From NCBI RefSeq assembly GCF_000002235.5, contig NW_022145601.1:26080228-26144227 (forward strand): DNA of 64,000 bases, given 5' to 3'. Positions 11,571 to 23,639 of the stretch are shown here, one piece after another. This stretch comes from Strongylocentrotus purpuratus. Taxonomy: Eukaryota > Echinodermata > Echinoidea > Camarodonta > Strongylocentrotidae. Made by a program: the position numbers and the translations under genes. The number at the start of each line of letters is the position of its first letter. Positions within the stretch are counted from its first letter, which is position 1. The notes beneath the pieces are model-generated. The model saw only the letters and a list, made by a program, of their open reading frames with translations. It searched no databases and was not told the origin of the DNA.

Positions 11571-13397
11571 TTAGATATGGGGTGGTCTATCTGATAGCAT
11601 TTGCCTCTGCATCTGCTCCCTATGGAGCTGTTCAGCCACTGGGTCCCCTATGATACCATGGGGCGGGGCAAACATGCGAGGGTGGGGTACGGCACCAGGT
11701 GGAGGAGGCACAGGGCTCACCATTGCATGTGGGGGAAGAGGGACTGGGGGTGGTCCAAAGGGGATGTGAGGGGGTGGGATGTGAGGGGGTACAATGTTAG
11801 GGTCCCCTGAGGGAGGGATGTAGGTATGGTGGATGTGTTCTTGAGGATGGAAATGTAGGTGTGTGTGGGAATGCGAGTGGGAATGATGGTGAGGGGTAGG
11901 GATTCGGCTGGTAGGGGTGGAGACACCAGGATTTACCCTTGGGTCACATCTAGGGTCACATCTAGGGTCAATAGCATGCTCTGAGCATGGACTGACTCTG
12001 GGATCTACTCTGGGATCTATTCTTGGATCAACCCTTGGATCTATCCTGGGATCCAGACGAGGGTCAATCCTGGGGTCAACTATCATAGCCATTCGCTCTG
12101 AATGCAAACGCTCCGTATTCAGGCGCTCTGCATTAGCCAAATGTTCCCCGCTTTGAGGTGGGCCCATCATATGTCTGTCCCTATCAACTGCCTGTAGGTA
12201 TGCTGCAGCTACAGGATGCATGACAGGGTGGGGAGGTTCAGCGGAGTGAACGGAGCGAGCCTCACGCTCACGGGCTTCCCTAGCTTCTCTCTCACGAGCC
12301 TCACGTGCTGCCTGTGCTTCCCTTGCAGCCTGAGCCTCCCGGGCAGCCTTAGCTTCTCTTGCTTTCTGGGCCTCTCTTGCAGCTTGGGCTTCCCTGGCTG
12401 CTTGGGCTTCACGGGCAGCCTGTGCCTCTCTAGCAGCCTGTGCTTCCCTAGCTGCCTGAGCTTCGCGTGCAGCCTGGGCTTCCCTGTTAGCTTGTGCTTC
12501 CCTGTTCGCTTGTGCTTCACGAGCAGCATGCGCTTCTCGTGTAGCCTGCGCTTCACGTTGAGCTTGCACTTCCCTTGCTGCTTGTACTTCCCTTGCAACT
12601 TGCACTTCTCTAGCGGCCTGTACTTCTCTTGCGACTACAGCCTCCCTCACTGCCTGAGCCTCTCTCACTGCATGAACGTCTCTGGTTGCTTGAACAAGAG
12701 CTGCCTGAGCATGAGCAGCTTGTGCTTGTGCCTCTCTGGCAGCTTGGACGTGGGCAGCCTGGACATGAGCCGACTGTGCCTCCCTAGCCGCCTGCACGTG
12801 AGCGGCCTGAGCATGAGTGGCCTGGGCATGGGCAACCTGCGCTGCATGAGCCGCCTGAGCAGCATGGGCCTGCTGCACAGCTGATGCATGAGCAGCCTGG
12901 GCTTCCTGTGCCATGAAAGCATTCATGGGTACCCCATCCTGCCGCATCCCGTACATCTGTTCATAACCCATCTTCTGTCGCATCTCCATCTCCCTCATCT
13001 CCCTCATCTCCATCTCTCGCATCCCCTGGTACTCCCTCTCTCTCAGCTCCTGTATCTCCCTCTCACGAAGTTCCCTTTCCCTCATCTCCCGTTCAACCAA
13101 GTCGATCTGTGCATCTCTGTTTCCCATCACGTAGGCAGACTCCAGCTGGTACCGCAGGATGGGGTCAGGTCCGATCAAGTTCGGCAGCATGCCAGGAGGC
13201 AGGTTGTTGTTGTTGGAGTGCGGTCTAGCATATTCACTGAGTGTGCGCAGGGCTGGTGTCTCAGGACCAGGGTATTGCCCCTGCCTAGATCCTGGTGGCG
13301 CAGGATACCCTGGGGTGCTTGGTGCTGGAGTAGAAGTGAAAGAACTTATCACCTGGGCATCTGCACTGGTATTCTCTGGTGGGGTTTCAGGTCGTCT
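11571..13397 (-). CDS. RERE: RERE coding exon 17 (last)
   Basis: 1,827 nt including [20 protein letters not shown] matches human; [15 protein letters not shown] is the dipeptide-repeat helix. Then come a roughly 230-residue Ala/Arg/Glu/Gln tract (genomic 12250-12900), ERLHSERMA, a [11 protein letters not shown] tract, a His-rich block and a Pro-rich end finishing RPPHI. Human extends some 30 residues further. Confidence 0.92.
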   Translation of the reverse strand, partial: RRPETPPENTSADAQVISSFTSTPAPSTPGYPAPPGSRQGQYPGPETPALRTLSEYARPHSNNNNLPPGMLPNLIGPDPILRYQLESAYVMGNRDAQIDLVEREMRERELREREIQELREREYQGMREMEMREMREMEMRQKMGYEQMYGMRQDGVPMNAFMAQEAQAAHASAVQQAHAAQAAHAAQVAHAQATHAQAAHVQAAREAQSAHVQAAHVQAAREAQAQAAHAQAALVQATRDVHAVREAQAVREAVVAREVQAAREVQVAREVQAAREVQAQREAQATREAHAAREAQANREAQANREAQAAREAQAAREAQAAREAQAAREAQAAREAQAAREAQKAREAKAAREAQAAREAQAAREAREREAREAREREARSVHSAEPPHPVMHPVAAAYLQAVDRDRHMMGPPQSGEHLANAERLNTERLHSERMAMIVDPRIDPRLDPRIDPRVDPRIDPRVDPRVSPCSEHAIDPRCDPRCDPRVNPGVSTPTSRIPTPHHHSHSHSHTHLHFHPQEHIHHTYIPPSGDPNIVPPHIPPPHIPFGPPPVPLPPHAMVSPVPPPPGAVPHPRMFAPPHGIIGDPVAEQLHREQMQRQMLSDRPPHI

Positions 13398-14850
13398 CTG
13401 TAAAAACATAATGAAAGAAAACAAATTTGATATCTTGGCAACATACACTCAATAACATCAGAATTGATTTTCTATTTGAATTTGACTCAAGTTTCAATGA
13501 AAGAAAAAATGTTTCAATAGTTTCTAAAGACTTTATCATAAGTGATACATAATAAATTATGTTAGTCAAATCCAAACATTCATGTAAAAATAAATCTACA
13601 TATCCATGTAGAATTCATCTAAGTACATCTTCTTTAACCTGTGGATATCATTAGCCCAGCTTTAGATAAAGCAGACATCCATGTACAGGTGTACATGAAT
13701 AGGCTGTCATTATCTTCCTACTATATATTTGCTTCATTGGAGATTAAAGCCCCACTGCACTACTTATAGCTACTTGCGCCCTCCATATAGCAAAGAATGC
13801 CTAATCGGTGACAATTGGTCCCCCATGGCCCCCTTCTTGTAAATTGAGAGCTGATTTGATGAGATAACCACCTGTCAATGACCATGCAGGGAGGTCTAAT
13901 CCCTACTGGCCAAACTAGTGCAGAGGGGCTTTAAAGGGCTTGTTTCTTACTCCATTATTCTACTAAAAATACCAGCAGTGGAAGGCTTTCATGTTTTCAA
14001 AAATACTGAGCAGTACTTACAGCTACTCTATCATTTGCTTCAGCACTCTTTTCATCCCGGCTGGTCGAAGAGCTCCTCTCCCTGTCTGCCTCGTGGCTGA
14101 TACTAGAACGCTTCTTACGTTCACGGTCCCTGCATCGACGCATCCATTTGGAATCTTCTCGGGGTGAGAACAGGAGATCAGTTCGACTGCATGAGTTGTT
14201 CCTTCTGGACCAGTGGCGTATGAATCTGTTTGGAAAGAATGAATAATAAGGCATTGAAATATGAATCACTGAAATAACTTTGTAGAGGAGTTTGCATAAT
14301 CTAGGATAGTACTTGTGCCACTTCACTTCAACATTCATTTGCAAAGTTGGTTGAAAAGCAAAATGTAGTTGCACATTATATCACTGATAATGAATCTGGC
14401 TACATCTTTTTTGCAAGACAATTTTGTTATGTCAGATTCAGCAGTTTTCATAAGATATGGCTCACACATGATAAAAGTATCTTCAAATGTTAGGTTGTAC
14501 ACCTTTGTTGAAATGAGATTTTAATGTTTTGCAACATTTACTAAGCTACAAATCATATTAACATAAACGGAATTTCCAGTGACGAAAGTCTTTGAATGAA
14601 TTTGTCTTGATACAAACAGTGTTTCATTAAAATTTATAAATATATTTCAATTTCAGTAATACGCTACTTTTGATTTAAAAAAGCAGTACATGTATAGAGT
14701 TAAATTTGATTGGGATTTCCTGCCTACGGCCCTAATAACAGGAAAATAAAAATACAAAATGTGTTCATACTTGGCAGAGGAACTTGTGTGAAGTAGTCTA
14801 TCCACCATCATAGGCTCAGGAGATGGAGAGCGATTACCAAGATCCTCATA

Positions 14851-14881
<31 letters not shown>

Positions 14882-17800
14882 GTCTTTTCTCCATCTTTCT
14901 TCTCGCTATCAGGCTCCTTCATCTCTTCTTTAATTTCTCGAGGTTTCTGTGCCTCTTCATCGATGCCAGTCTCTGTTTTGACTTTCACTGCACCATCGGG
15001 GAACCTCAGAGTTGGATGCAGCATGGGTGGGACAAGAGGAGCAGATGGTGATCCTCCAGGGGCAAGTCTGTTTTCGGTGATGACAGATGTCTGCTGCATA
15101 CGCTTCGGGTCACCCATGATGCTCCTATGCGCAGCCTCAAATTCAGCCTTCACCTTGGAGATATCGAACGAGCCCTTGTCACCAGCAGCAGCTGATGTAG
15201 CGGGTTGGGAGGGTGGGAGGGGCTGGTTGGGTGGGAGGGGCTGGTTGAGTGGGAGGGGCTGGTTGGGGGGCGGGTAAGGAGGTACACCTATTGCAGCGTC
15301 AGGATGACCTGGTCGGTGTTCAAAGGGGGGATACTGAGGGTAGCTATAGGTTGGCATCTCTTGCTTGATACGCATATTACCCACCATGATTGGCTCTTGA
15401 GAAGGAAGGGATTGTGGAGGATATGCCCCTGGCCGTTGGTCTGGTAGCATCTTGCTTGATTTCCCTTCTGCCTCTCGGTGAGGAGAGTTCGGCCTTCCTC
15501 TATCTTTCTCCAAAGGACTTTCCCTGGGTTTGGGCACACTCTCTTGTTGCTTGTCACGACCATCATGATCTCGTCTCAATGGGGGCGTTAGATTCTCCCC
15601 TGGTTTGGGAGGACGTTCCTTTCCATAAGGCATGTAAGCAGACTCGCCCCTTGGGTACATCTGAGGCATTCCAACACCATGATGTGGGAAACTTGGTAAT
15701 CCTTCTCTGTAGACCAAAGGTGGAGGATCCAGTCTTCCCCTGCTACGTTCCATGTCCCTCTCCTTCTCCCTATCCTGGCTTGGACGATCTCTGTCGGATT
15801 CAGACTCATTCCTGCTGCTCCTCTCCGAACCCTTTCCATCAACAGAGCGTGGACGATCGTGATCCCTGCTAGGACGATAAGCTTCACTTCTTTCCAGATC
15901 TTCTGGCCTTCTCCCTTCCTCAGACTGCCTCCAAGCTGCTGAAGCCTCTCTTATGAGAGACTGTCGATCTGGATTCTCGTTTCTTTGGTCCCTGTTCTGG
16001 TAATGAGCCTGCAATTCCTTGATGTGAGGCATGGACATACCAGGAATGAGAGGCATACCTGGCATACCCATCATCCCCGGCATGGGCGTGGCACCGGGGA
16101 AACCAATAGGGTACATGGGAGGAGGCGGGGCAAGAGGTGTGTCCTTTCTGTCGGTGGGAGTGCTCCTTGCCTTCTCCTCCTCCGGTTCTCGCTTCGGAGA
16201 GGGATCCTTCGCTTCCAGCTCCGTGCGGATCATGTGGTCCACAAAACTTGTCTCAAAGCTCCTCTCCCTCCTAGCTTCTTTGTCTCCAGTCTCTCCACCT
16301 CGCCTAACCTGAGCCATGGCCAATGGGGAGAAGAGACCTGCTGTGGATGTGAAGGGTGGCAGCACCACAGCTGGTCCATGAGGGGTGCTAGCGGTAGACA
16401 CCTGGTGCACCCCTCCATGGGGTGAAGATTGTGCCTCGCCCTTCTTCTCTCCTGGAGGTAGAATAACGGGCATGATGGGGGTTGGGAGGGTGAACCTCTG
16501 AGGTACGGGCGAGGGAACAGCTGCTGGCATGACAGGTTCTGGGGCTGGCTCTTCTTCTACAGGCTCTTTCTTGATCACAAGCATCTTTTTGACTTCAGCA
16601 GCCTCAACCACAGGGGGCTGAGGCTGCGTTTCCTTCTCCAGATCTTTTTGCTGGCTAGCATCTAGGCATGTTGGTGGTCCTTCAAACGGTTCATCATTCT
16701 GCATTAAAAATATAACACAATAGCATACAATATAATCATTGTAAGTAACTGAAATATTTCAAAAACAAGCTGGAATTTGATGAGAAATCATTTAGTGATG
16801 ATTGTGTAGACAGTCTTGCTTGGTGCAAGTTCTTACACACGCATGAATAAACCACCATTCATTATGATTTTTTATTGCAATGATACAATATCATTTTTGT
16901 CAAATTGCTTTTATGCACCTTTAATTAGTTCTTTTACACATCCATAGCATATATTTTAGGTCAGTTTTATAAGTAATGCTATTTAGCTCATTTGACATGT
17001 TAACCGGTTATCTTTCTCAGTCATTTTATGTGTACATTCTATATCATATCTCATACAAATAAACAAGGTCAAAGGAATTCATCTTTTTCAATCTTCCTCC
17101 TTTACCTGAACATCTGCTTCCACATCTTGAATGTTCATCCGAATCTCCATCTTCTCCTCCTCCTCCTCCTCCTCTTCTTCTTCCTCCTCTTCATCTTCTC
17201 CGTCTCCCTCTTCCTCCTCCTCCTCTTCTTCTTCCTCCTCCTCCTCTTCATCCTCTGGTTCTACCCCCTGCTCTAGCAAGTCTTCCATTTCCTCCATCTC
17301 CTCTTCTTCTGGGTCTTCTTGCTTAATCCTTGGTGGCAGGCTGGCTGGGCTGTCCGGACCTTGGTCACTCTCCACCTGGAATTCCACACATCAAAATAAT
17401 AATTTGATTTGATTTGATTTGATTTATTTATTTCTGTATGATTTTCTTTTCTTTTGCAGTTTTACAAATATATAACAAACAAAACATTGCAAATTTGACA
17501 CATTTCAAAAGACTATATGCAGAATAAAGTAAAACAGGAGCGTTGACAAAAGCTCGATAGCATGACTACCCTCATGATGGTAATAATAACAAAGACTATT
17601 TGTAAAGCGCCATATCCATTTCGCAGGAATTCTCAAGGTGCCGAGAGTATACATGAAGGAAAAGGATAAACTATATTAAATGTACACTGCAATGCAGAGC
17701 ATGAGCAATACAATACAGATTACATCAAAAGATTAAGTTGAATAAGATGTGGAAATGTGGAAATAGTTGATTAATCAAAAGCGGTTTTGAACAGGTCAGT

Positions 17801-20800
17801 TTTAAGAGAAGACTTGAATGAGTTTACACTTGCTATTTCCTCAAGAGGCTGTATACTTTCTATACTATATTTTCTGTAATCACTTCTGTGCTCCTCGGGA
17901 GTAGCATTTCCTATTTGGATTTGTTAAATTGGACATACAATATCTTCTTTAAAAACAAACTTCATAATACATGTTTAAAAAAAACCTAATCCTGACCCTA
18001 GACATAGAGCAACTCTTTAAACTTCTTGGCAAGGATTGCCATTAAAAGCACATGATGATCATGATAGTTATTTTTTTGTATACTCTTAACCAGTATTCCC
18101 CAGAAAAACACCTGTTTGGTTTGATTTTTTTGTCTTTGTTGCTGTTGTTGCTTTTTCTCTTCTTCAGATGTACAAAACCACATGTGTTGCCCTCTTGTAC
18201 AGTCCTGTTTTCAACCATCATTATACAGGTGATCTACGTGTTATTACCTCGATCTTCTTACAGTTGGTGAATGAACAGAAGACACGAATGAGTTTACGAT
18301 TGCTATTTCCTTAAAAGGCTGTAAACTTGTTATACTATACTTTCTGTAATCCCCCTTTTTCAACCATCGTTATACAGATAATCTACGTACATGTACTATA
18401 CTTTCTTTAATCCCCGTTTTCAACCATCGTTATACAGATGATCTACGCGTTATTACTTTGATCTTCTTAGAGATTTCCTTTATATACTATACTTTCTGTA
18501 ACCCCCCGTTTTCAACTATCATTATTCAGATGATCTACGTGATATTACCTTGATCTTCTTAGAGTTGTTGCTGCCCTCACTAGAGGTGCTCAGCTCACTG
18601 GGTGAGTTATGGCTGAAGGTACCGCTACCTCTCCTGTGATTGAGAGGACTGCTGGGTTCACTGGCTACACCGTCCAGGTGCTTGTTACGCCCAGCACGGG
18701 ATGAGCTGTTCACCTATACGGTTAGAAGAGAAAGTTAGAAGATGATGATGATGATTCACAGCATTTGTATGGCGCCATATATCTGTTTTAAAATACATTT
18801 AAAGGTGCGAGCTCCTCCAATAAAGTTAGCATTTAAATGTCTGAAGGAAGATGCGAGTCTTGAGTGAAGCATCGAAGTGGTCAAGGATGTCAATTTCGTG
18901 AATAAATGATGGGAGGGAGCTCCACAGGCAAGGAGCAATAGAGGAAAATGCCCGGTCTCCAGATTAGAATTGAGGATGAAATTAGCATCTCTACTATTCA
19001 TGTTACATAAAAAGCATCTTCGTAATACGTTTTTATGTTATACATGTATGTTTATAGTGGTTTGAATCATTTAAATTCAACAGATTATTACAAATTTCCA
19101 TTCATTTAAATGAAGCCCTTGCAAGTACTCAATACCTGGAATGCTTTTGATTGACCCAATAGGATGCGAAAGTTAATGTGGTTAGATGAGCAAGTGTACG
19201 CTTGTAAAAATGAAGCTTGGCTGGAATGCTCCCTAGGGATTCATAAATGCACAATGTTCACCATCTCCACCCCCTGGGGAGTATTCCTACCAAATAGTCA
19301 CCTTGAAGGAATATGGCAATTAATAACTGTTACACAAATGCTTTAGTCATCCGACCAGGTCCCCGTTTCTCTCCTAGGTATGGAGTGACAAATGTAGATT
19401 GATGCATTGTCAAAGGACTGTAGTGCAATGTCGGGGATCAAACCCATGCATTCCAAGTCAAGTGCTTATAATACTCTGAAACCTCTATGCATGGAACGTA
19501 CCAATTATCTATGTCTCCTAGTGCATGATTTCTTCATGATATCTTAGGACTCTATTATCATCTTGACACCTTTAGAATTTCAAGTCACTTATGGGATCTT
19601 AGCCGACACCCTAAAGCCTGATAACTCAGGAAGACCTTATCGATCCTTGTCAAAGTCCGCCACATCTGGGGAGTGTTTCACAAAGACTAAGATTGACTTT
19701 AAGTTGAACTGAATGATGGCAGGCCTTTCATGCCACTAGTTCCTCTAACCATTCCTGGCATTTGTTTCTCAAGGGACGTACAATTCATGGTCACAAATCT
19801 GATTTGATAGTTCACTATTGAAGGCAAAAATAATATCTAAAGATCATAATTGAGAGACCAATGGTGACAGCAACCAGTGGCATGAATGGCCTGCCATAAT
19901 GTCAATCTTAGTCTTTGTAAAACACCCCCCCCCCCCCTCCCTGAACATATAACGTACCAGTTCCCTGTGTCTCCTAGTGCGTAGATTCTTCTTGACGTCA
20001 AAGGACTCTCCTTCCCTGACAGGCTTGAACATGAAGGCAGGTGGAGCACCAGGGTTCTGGATCGGTCTAAGGATACCATACTTCTTGAAGTACACTCTAC
20101 AATCTGTACACAGCAGAACTCTGTCTCTGCCACCATGGTGCCAGTCCTTAGAACCTGATGGGATTAAAAGAGACAGTGTTTTTCTCATGAAGTGGTGGCA
20201 AGATTTGGAATCGTTTCATGTAGAGTCATTATCACATTATAATACAGTATTAATTCATAGAAAGTCATTTTAACATCATTTTTGCCACTTTATATTTTAC
20301 TGTTTAACCAGTATTTATACATGTTCAGTCAAACCTGCTTTAGTGACCACCTGTCTACAAAGAAAACATTTTTTGTTTCCCTTGAAAATGGTTTCTCATC
20401 GACACATGCACTGAAGGAAAGACAGGTTTGACTATACTACATTAAAGATACTGACACACAGCACTACATTTTGATCGTAAAAAATATAGAATATCATAAT
20501 ATTTCAGGTGTATTAGAATTATTATGGAAAAAGTTAGGTGACATATCATCGCTGGAAAAGAAAGTTGATAAGACAGAGAGTGGCACTCACATAGACCACT
20601 ATACCAAGTGTTGACCATTTAGGAAACTATCTGATTACAAATTACATTGTTACGCATTTGTCAGATTTCTTATTGTACTAAAACCTGCTTGTCCCCTGTA
20701 TTACTTATTTACCAAAAACTTGACCCTCATAAACTAGAGTGTTAATTTCCATTCAATAAAGCAATTACAAACTTATAATATCAATTACAATATCGGTTCT

Positions 20801-23599
20801 GTTTTTACATGACAATCTTCCAAAATGTCCTATTAAATACTTACTTGTTGTAAAGCAGTGTCTGCATGCATAGCCGCTGAAATTCTTTTCACTGTCATCG
20901 CTATCCAAGTCACATTCACTGGCGGAACTCAGATCCACTGCAAAAACAGATAGGGAATTACCATGAATGCAAGAATATAAATACATTTTGTATTAAAAAA
21001 ATTGGAAAATAATAAAAGAAATATGTTGCAGTGTCACAGTGAAGTACAGTAAATAAAGATACTCCCTGTTATGATAGCAAAGATGTTGTTCTACCTCTAA
21101 ATATATCCGTTAAATGTGCACATAAAATTGTGTTGATTGTGCTTGTGCAGACTTCATTGTAACAGAAGTTGCATGTACATATATATTATTTTGCACATTA
21201 GCAGTAAGGTAGCTTTAATAGCAAAAAGTAATAGCACAATGAGATGCGCCCAGATCGCAAAAAGGCCTAACAGTGAATGAAAATTTGTAATTTGACATAT
21301 AAACATGACATTGCTTATTAATATTAAGTCTGAACAAGACAGTATAGTCTAGATATTTTCCAGTCCCATGTCCTAGAAATACAGTTCTATCGTAATCAGT
21401 TTCAACAATTAAGCATTCTGTGTTCCAGACTCGTCGTTCCATGATAATATATTTTTAATGCTACCTAAACAGAATACTGCATCCTTGAATTGCAATATCT
21501 ATCAATGCTCTACTACCAAGTAATCAAATCCCTATCTTGTTTGAAGATTTTCTGATTTGTTCTCCCCTCATTCCCCGATCATGCAGCCAATCTGGAATGT
21601 CGGAAGTATACAGAACAGCAAAATACATTCTTTACACCCTTCATATATTTGTAAACCTTTAAATAGCACAAAATCATTGATTTTACAACAACCCTTTACT
21701 TACAGAATTCACTAGAAGGTGGTCTGATGTTGCGTCCATAATTCCTGCGACTAAGTACACTTTGCCTGCGGTGGCGCCTGTAGATGCGATGATGATTAGC
21801 CTCAGGGGTCTTCTTCCAGTAGTAGTAAAACTCAACCAGGTCTCTCTGCAAGAAGCCATTTAAACATTGTAAATACTATTGTACAAACATTGTAAAAAAT
21901 CTCAATTTCGTTCCGTAATCCACAGGCATTATTTCATGGTTTCTTTTCTTTTGTTATCCTAGTTCACTGTTTTACTTTTTTTTCATGAGTTCTTTGTGAT
22001 TGTTGTACTTTTTTATTCCTGGAAATGAAATAATATTCTTTTTAATTAAATAAACTTAGGGGCCATAACATACATTTTTTTGTACCTCTAATATACACAG
22101 GTCCTTAAGATCAGGGCACAACTTGCAAAGGCGTTGAGTTCAAGTATTTTAATACATCCTTGAGTAAAAATATCCATTAACTGGGGGGCGCAACCAAATG
22201 CCATATAGTTATGTCCCATCCTGCCCCCCCCCCCCATACCGCCTTGGATATACATTGTACCTTTGTGGCTGAAAAGCTTGAAGAAAAGAATGGTTTTTGT
22301 AGAATTTAAAATCATATGTTAGCTAGCATGAATTTACCTATAATCAAAGGACAATCACAAAGACTAAAAAGTAAGAAACTGAATTGTGAACATTAACAGT
22401 CTAAAATGTTGTAGTACAATGATAATGCCCACTCAGCAAGAAGTGGGGGTTGTTTGTTAGAGAATATGAAATCTTACCGTATCCTTGTGTTGCAGGAAGT
22501 CTCTTCTGATCCTAAAGAAGTTCTTGCCAAACTGTCGTAGTCCCCTGATGAACAGTTTCTGCAAGAAAATAGAAGAAGTAACTTGGATTATTTTCTCTCC
22601 TAAGTCCCAGATTTTCTCCATACTGGAAAACTATGCATAAATTTTACAATCTACATCGTGGTGGTGGTCCTATGACTGACACTTTGTGACCCTGTTGATG
22701 ATGGTTCTGTGTTGAGCCATACGATGGGCTGGGACGATGGGCTGAGAGACCTGTGAACTGTCTTATTCTGTCTGCCTTGCAGCTACACTCTACATCATAT
22801 ATTTCATAATACAGTGACACCTGTTTATAAAGACCACCCAAGGGAGACAAGAAAAGTGGTCTTTATAGGCAGGTAGTCTTTATTTACGGGTGCCTATAGT
22901 ACATGTTTCAATGAAAAAAACATTTTCAAAGGGAAACAAAAAATGTGGTCTTTGTAGACAGGTGGTTACTACAGCAGGTTTGACTGTAGTATAAGATCTA
23001 GATTTGCAGCTACACCGTACTGTCATAATAAGTATAGTATAGACACAAGCAAAGAAGAAAGGTCAAAGTGTCGTAAATAAAATGCAATACTTTCCATTAA
23101 CAATGTTTACGATTCCTGTTTTTTGACAGAATAGCTTTCAATAGATTCATTTACATTCATCTGATAATATGTACAAGTTCTGAGTGAACATGTGTTTTCA
23201 CTCATTTATTGTAGAAGTTGCAATCTTTGCAACATTTTCTGACCCCAAGTACATTACTCTTCACTGTACACAGTACTCAATGGATGAATGAATGAATGAA
23301 TGGAGCAATTACCGTTTCCTCGTCTGTCCATTTCTTGTCAATCGATCTTGGGACTGGACATTTGACAAGCTCCTGCAACGCCTTACCAGTGTTATAGTGG
23401 TTCTCATGAAGCTGTGGAGACACATTAGACAGAGAAAGAAAGATCAAGATAGAGGAACGACAGAAGAAGACAACAAATAGAGAAAGAAGGAGAAAGAGAA
23501 AGAGAAATAGAGAGAAAAAGATAAAGATTCAAGGAATGGGGAAATCAAATGAATACAACAGTACATCAAAGAGAATGAAGCAAGAAAGATAGAGAGAGG

Positions 23600-23639
<40 letters not shown>

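Noticed and set aside
12216-12884. 222-codon plus-strand frame opposite RERE exon 17
   Set aside because: A shadow of the AREAQA codon repeat; Cys/Leu/Ser-rich with no start context or homology.
17131-17412. Plus-strand poly-Ser reading frame
   Set aside because: It is the complement of the glutamate codons of RERE exon 14, which has conserved neighbours, correct splice sites and phase.
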